Positions 60,312 through 64,000 of a DNA stretch of 64,000 nt are shown in pieces (the stretch's first letter is position 1; the number at the start of each line of letters is the position of its first letter). Under the pieces are notes generated by a model, which saw nothing but the letters and a program-made list of their open reading frames with translations, was not told where the DNA came from and made no database searches. A program made the position numbers and the translations under genes. The stretch spans positions 1 through 64,000 of the forward strand of contig JAJFMT010000002.1 in the NCBI GenBank assembly GCA_020696855.1, in the 5' to 3' direction. This stretch comes from Pseudobdellovibrio sp. GTDB lineage: Bacteria > Bdellovibrionota > Bdellovibrionia > Bdellovibrionales > Bdellovibrionaceae.

Positions 60312-61124
60312 TTACCCCTTTGTGTTTCCAACAACGTTAATAAGTTTGTCTGCCATTTGATCATAAGCATGAATAGCTTTCTGCGTTCCTTCGAACACTC
60401 GCTGAGCCATAATCATTTCTGTCATTTCGTTTACAATGTTCACGTTACTTGTCTCTAAAAAACCCTGCTTCAGGTTCGGAACCGCAACTTTGCTGACTTC
60501 CGCCGGCATATTCGATTTAAAAGAGTAGTTGTTGTTACCGACTTTTTGTAAGCTGTCGGAATTCTGAACCTGAACCAAAGAAATTTTTCCAAGTTTGTTT
60601 TCACCTTCAAAAATTTCTCCGCCATCAGAAATATAAGCCGGGGCCTGCCCTGAAAATCTTACAGTTCTTTCTTCTGCGGGGCCTTCGCCATCCAGAAGGA
60701 CTGCAAAACCGTCTTTCGTAACTAACTGCCCATTACCATCGACAGTGAAATTGCCCGCACGGGTTAATTGCACGCCTGAAGGAGTATTAACTTCAAAGAA
60801 ACCGGCGCCATCAATCGCCACGTCCAGCTTGCCGCCTGTGAACTTAAGGCTGCCTTGCTCGAAGTTGGTAAAAGTTCCGGTTTGGTCAACAAAGCCTTTG
60901 TCTCCGCCGTTCATGGCGTAAAAGCTTTCGATCGAAGCCGGAATACGAGGAACCTGAATCACTTCCTGCTCTTTCTCATGAGCCGTCAGATACTCGCCAA
61001 AGGTCTGTTGGTCTTTTTTGAAACCGGTCGTATTCACGTTTGCAATGTTATTTGCAATCGTATCCATCTTTACAGTCTGTGCCAGCGCACCACTTAAAGC
61101 TGTGAATATTCCTTTTGTACTCAT
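60312..61124 (-). CDS. flgF: Proximal rod protein FlgF
   Basis: A 270-residue rod protein: LSGALAQTVKMDTIANNIANVNTTGFKKDQQTFGEY, FDVAIDGAGFFEV-type string (KLDVAIDGAGFFEV), and C-terminal ETSNVNIVNEMTEMIMAQRVFEG. First gene of the run flgF-G-A-H-I-(orf)-J, expressed from the sigma-54 promoter at 61153-61168. AGGAGA precedes the ATG. Confidence 0.92.
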   Translation of the reverse strand: MSTKGIFTALSGALAQTVKMDTIANNIANVNTTGFKKDQQTFGEYLTAHEKEQEVIQVPRIPASIESFYAMNGGDKGFVDQTGTFTNFEQGSLKFTGGKLDVAIDGAGFFEVNTPSGVQLTRAGNFTVDGNGQLVTKDGFAVLLDGEGPAEERTVRFSGQAPAYISDGGEIFEGENKLGKISLVQVQNSDSLQKVGNNNYSFKSNMPAEVSKVAVPNLKQGFLETSNVNIVNEMTEMIMAQRVFEGTQKAIHAYDQMADKLINVVGNTKG

Positions 61125-61152
61125 TTGGCTTTTCTCCTAATCAGTAACAATT

Positions 61153-61168
61153 AGCAACCCAAGTGCCA
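61153..61168 (-). promoter_or_regulatory. Sigma-54 promoter of the flgF operon
   Basis: On the minus strand TGGCAC-TTGGG-TTGCT matches the -24/-12 consensus. It lies 29 nt upstream of the flgF ATG, giving a short leader. Confidence 0.88.
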
Positions 61169-61271
61169 TCCGGACCTCGACGCGACTAAGGCACAAATGT
61201 AAAAATCAGGACTCAATGAATTACATCTGACTTCCGATATAGGAAAATTCCAGCTGGACCTCCGTCTAAGG

Positions 61272-61292
61272 CCTGTCAGTATTTTGTCATTC
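61272..61292. promoter_or_regulatory. Putative upstream activator site for the flgF sigma-54 promoter
   Basis: CCTGTCAGTATTTTGTC (61272-61288) matches the fliL element at 16 of 17 bases and contains TGTC at an 11-bp period. Its distance from the -24 box is 104 nt, compared with 103 nt at fliL. Confidence 0.6.
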
Positions 61293-61362
61293 ACAACGAA
61301 CTCGACTGTCAAAAATGTGTATCGACCTTTGCCGTTATTTTTTGTCATACTGATATGACTAC

Positions 61363-62493
61363 ATGAATTCTATTAAAGCGGCCTGTGGCATTACATTTCT
61401 TTTTTGCATTTTATTTCATGCAAATTCCGGTGCGTATTCAGGGCAGTTGAAACCTGCTTACGAACCGCCGGCTCCGATCGAGACCACCGCAACAGCCAGA
61501 GCCATTCCCGCACCTGCTGAGAAAGCGCTGCCTCCGGCGGCCAAAGCTGTAACCAGATCCGTTGCCAGCGTTGCCCCTGCGCAGGAAGCCCCGAAAGCCG
61601 CTGTCAGAGCGGCTAACAACGAAACGCATTCGATGACACTGAGGCAGAAGTTAAGCCTCCTGGAAAAAAAACAGACGCGCCGTACAGATCATTTCATTTT
61701 TGATATGCCCGTTACCTACAATAAAAAAGTGGCTGCGTGGATTGCGTACTTTCAAACGCGCGGAAAAAATTTCTTTCGGAACTGGCTCGAAAAATCCAAC
61801 AAGTACATGCCACTTCTGCAGAGCGAACTGAAAAAAGCGGGTCTTCCAACAGATTTAGCCTACATGGTGATGATTGAGAGCGGATTTTCAGCGAGCGCCA
61901 TCAGTACGGCGCAAGCCGTTGGCCCATGGCAATTTATTTCCAGTACCGGAAAAAACTACGGCCTCCGTCAAAATTGGTGGCTGGATGAACGAAGAGACAT
62001 TAAAAAAAGTACGACAGCTGCTATCAACTACCTGAAAGATTTACGCGAAGAATTCGGCTCGTGGTATTTAGTTGCCGCCAGCTATAACATGGGTGAAGGC
62101 GGCCTTCGAAACCGCATCAGAACTTACCGCACAAATGACTACTGGGAGCTGGTGAAGCTTCGCGCACTTCCCCAAGAGACACAGGATTACGTTCCTAAAA
62201 TCCTTGCAGCACTGATGATTGCAAAAGCCCCTAATCTTTACGGCTTCCGCAACATTGATTCTCAGTATCCGCTTCAGTATGAAGTGGTTTGGGCGCCAGG
62301 TGGCACACAGTTAGATGCGATGGCGGACTATTTAAGCATTACCCGCAAATCGATGCGCGAACTGAACGCTGAATTAATCGTGGGATATATTCCGCGAGAA
62401 GTTTCTGGCCATCCGATCCGCATTCCGCTCGGTTCACTGAGCGTCGCAAAACAGTATTTTCGTGATCAAAATAAAAAATATGCGTTAGACTAG
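61363..62493 (+). CDS. mltD: MltD-like lytic transglycosylase (GH23)
   Basis: A 376-residue exported protein: signal peptide (about 1-24), an Ala/Pro-rich linker (25-85), and an SLT domain with catalytic Glu172 in MIESGFS, AVGPWQFISSTGKNYGL and SYNMGEGGLRNRI. It cleaves the MurNAc-GlcNAc bond with 1,6-anhydro product. After the domain a short LysM-like tail (DYLSITRKSMRELNAELI) probably binds glycan. A GTCATA/TATGAC hairpin (61344-61359) sits just before the ATG, with no obvious ribosome-binding site. Confidence 0.88.
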   Translation: MNSIKAACGITFLFCILFHANSGAYSGQLKPAYEPPAPIETTATARAIPAPAEKALPPAAKAVTRSVASVAPAQEAPKAAVRAANNETHSMTLRQKLSLLEKKQTRRTDHFIFDMPVTYNKKVAAWIAYFQTRGKNFFRNWLEKSNKYMPLLQSELKKAGLPTDLAYMVMIESGFSASAISTAQAVGPWQFISSTGKNYGLRQNWWLDERRDIKKSTTAAINYLKDLREEFGSWYLVAASYNMGEGGLRNRIRTYRTNDYWELVKLRALPQETQDYVPKILAALMIAKAPNLYGFRNIDSQYPLQYEVVWAPGGTQLDAMADYLSITRKSMRELNAELIVGYIPREVSGHPIRIPLGSLSVAKQYFRDQNKKYALD

Positions 62494-62498
62494 TCCCT

Positions 62499-63677
62499 AT
62501 GTCGTCTCACAAAATTGTTGTTCAAAAATACGGTGGTGCCACATTAGCTGACGCCGAAAAAGTGAAGTCAGTTGCAAAAAGGATCATGCAGCTTCACCGT
62601 TCAGGCATTCGCGTTGTCGCTGTCGTCAGCGCTATGGGTAAAACAACAAATCAACTGATTGATCTTGCTAAACAAGTCTCTCACCGCCCCCACATGCGTG
62701 AACTGGATATGCTTTTAACGGCCGGTGAACGCATCAGTATGTCGTTATTGAGTATGGCGCTGAATGATTTAGGTTGCCCCGCTATCAGCTTTACAGGAAG
62801 CCAGGCAGGTATTCTGACTGACGACGCCCACTTCAATGCTCAGATCATTGACGTCAAAGCGTTTCGCGTTGAACAGGCACTGAACGAAAATAAAGTCGTT
62901 ATTCTTGCCGGCTTTCAAGGTGTCTCTCCGAACACGAAAGAAATCACCACTCTCGGCCGTGGGGGCTCGGACATTTCTGCGGTTTCAATGGCGAATTTTT
63001 TAAAAGCCGAGCGCTGCGAAGTTTTAAAAGATGTAGCCGGTGTTTTTTCTGCCGATCCAAAACTTGAGCCGAAAGCAAAGCTTTTGCCGGAGCTCAGTTA
63101 TCAGCAGCTCGAAGACATGACCACCTGGGGCGCACAGGTTTTAAATCACCGCTCAGTGAAGCTCGCATCAGAAAAATCCGTCGCGATTTTTGTAGGCTCA
63201 GCCTCAGACGAAAAAGAAGAAGGCACAACCGTTTCAACAAATTCAACAGGGCTGGCACCGCAAAATGCGATCGCCATAAATTCTTTCGCGAAGATTTTTG
63301 AAGTTGAATTAAAAGAAGAAAGTTTCGAAAGTTTTCAGATTTTTTTACAAAAAAATCAGATGGGCTATGTGCAGTTGCTGTCGCAGCAGGGTAAAAAAAT
63401 CTTCATAACTGCGCCTGATGAAACTCTGCAGGCCATTGAAAATTACGACAAAAATAATCCCTGTTATGCCGTTTTATCCCCGAAGCTGAGCTCCGTCAGT
63501 GTAACTTTTTCCAATTCGCCGCAGCTTGAAGACGAGCAAAACTGCCTAAAAATGATGAAATCAGACGGGCTCGAGTTCCTACATCAAATTAAAAGCAATC
63601 TGGGACTGCATTTCGTGGTCCCTTCCGATAGCCGGATCAGAGCCATTTCTGCCCTTCACAAACTTTGCGTCTCTTAG
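62499..63677 (+). CDS. lysC: Aspartate kinase
   Basis: A 392-residue monofunctional aspartokinase: KYGGATLADAEKVKSVAKRI at the start, RGGSDISAVSMANFLKAERCEV, DVAGVFSADP, and MTTWGAQVLNHRSVKLA. Two ACT-type regulatory segments follow (about 260-392). It makes aspartyl phosphate for lysine, threonine, methionine and diaminopimelate synthesis. The KFGGTS motif is altered to KYGGAT. Five bases after the preceding gene, so co-transcribed with mltD. Confidence 0.93.
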   Translation: MSSHKIVVQKYGGATLADAEKVKSVAKRIMQLHRSGIRVVAVVSAMGKTTNQLIDLAKQVSHRPHMRELDMLLTAGERISMSLLSMALNDLGCPAISFTGSQAGILTDDAHFNAQIIDVKAFRVEQALNENKVVILAGFQGVSPNTKEITTLGRGGSDISAVSMANFLKAERCEVLKDVAGVFSADPKLEPKAKLLPELSYQQLEDMTTWGAQVLNHRSVKLASEKSVAIFVGSASDEKEEGTTVSTNSTGLAPQNAIAINSFAKIFEVELKEESFESFQIFLQKNQMGYVQLLSQQGKKIFITAPDETLQAIENYDKNNPCYAVLSPKLSSVSVTFSNSPQLEDEQNCLKMMKSDGLEFLHQIKSNLGLHFVVPSDSRIRAISALHKLCVS

Positions 63678-63771
63678 CTAAAAAACCGATTTTTCACTAG
63701 TCTTTTCAATATCGCTGTAGTGTAATTTGCGAAAGTTACGTTAGCTAGAATGATTCGGAGGGGAGTTATTC

Positions 63772-64000
63772 ATGTTCAATTTACCAGCTTTATTTGCCGC
63801 ATTAGTTTTGTTTTCAACAACCGTTTTTGCCGCCAACTCTTCAGAAGATTTTGCATTAGATGATTCATCAGCGTTTCACAATCCAGTTTTCACAACACCT
63901 GAAACTTTTCGTTTAGAATTCGCAGAAGAACCTGACTGGTCACGCGATTATCTTCGTCAATACGCTGAAATCCGGGTTAAAGTATTCCCACATAACAACC
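63772..64000 (+). CDS. Secreted protein, truncated by the window end
   Basis: The gene has a strong GGAGGGGAG ribosome-binding site before the ATG and encodes a signal peptide (FAALVLFSTTVFA|ANS) and at least 50 more mature residues (EEPDWSRDYLRQYAEIRVKV). The visible part has no recognised motif. The end lies beyond base 64000. Confidence 0.75.
   Translation, partial: MFNLPALFAALVLFSTTVFAANSSEDFALDDSSAFHNPVFTTPETFRLEFAEEPDWSRDYLRQYAEIRVKVFPHNN

Overview
The window reads as a piece of chromosome from a predatory or Bdellovibrio-like bacterium (Bdellovibrionota). The evidence is the order fliL-M-N-O-P-Q-R-flhB-flhA-flhF-flhG-fliA, sigma-54 style flagellar promoters, a Tad/Flp pilus gene set, paired DUF507 genes, menaquinone genes, many secreted proteins of unknown family, and base composition in the mid-40s % G+C by eye. 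This assignment is an inference. I saw no rRNA, tRNA, CRISPR array, transposase or integrase.

Layout. 1-8.4 kb: a Tad/Flp pilus locus in two halves (TadE-like pseudopilins and CpaB-like protein at 1-1.4 kb; CpaC-type secretin and CpaF/TadA ATPase at 6.2-8.4 kb). Between the halves lie a reversed amidohydrolase with a perfect 39-bp internal duplication, a large secreted Gly/Gln-rich protein and a receiver-histidine kinase. 8.4-13.4 kb: aspS, a small PHA-granule-region-like protein, an RpoH-like sigma factor, and a DUF2339-like membrane protein with no normal start codon. 13.5-24.2 kb: one long minus-strand flagellar export/switch operon, fliL to fliA. 24.2-34.4 kb: housekeeping and accessory genes (suhB, SPOR protein, UvrD/PcrA helicase, EamA transporter, lysine-2,3-aminomutase-like enzyme, secreted coiled-coil protein, LysR regulator with a divergent secreted target).

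34.4-46 kb: a 64-bp inverted repeat with a 130-nt centre, a porin-like gene in an operon with two DUF507 genes and a GroES that carries a histone-H1-like Lys/Ala tail, a class A PBP, a metallo-beta-lactamase-fold protein, menA-menC-menE plus a ferredoxin-like gene, rmuC, and a small secreted protein. 46-50.7 kb: a full-length ABCC-type exporter, then fliW and csrA. 50.9-52.3 kb: two tandem alkaline-ceramidase-like genes set inside the flagellar region. 52.3-61.3 kb: the second flagellar block, flgF-G-A-H-I-(small orf)-J and flgM-N-K-L. 61.4-64 kb: MltD-like transglycosylase, aspartate kinase and the start of a secreted protein.

How it fits together. The two flagellar blocks appear to be coordinated. 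Both fliL and flgF have a TGGCAC-N5-TTGCT sigma-54 promoter, and both carry the same 17-bp element (16/17 identical) 103-104 nt further upstream, which looks like the binding site of a shared activator. csrA and fliW have separate FliA-like promoters, consistent with late timing; FlgM (anti-FliA), FliW and CsrA together would form the usual checkpoint circuitry. Many genes overlap their neighbours by ATGA, GTGA or TAATG junctions, so operons here are tightly coupled in translation, and I used this to choose several starts (menE, menA, flgJ, flhG).
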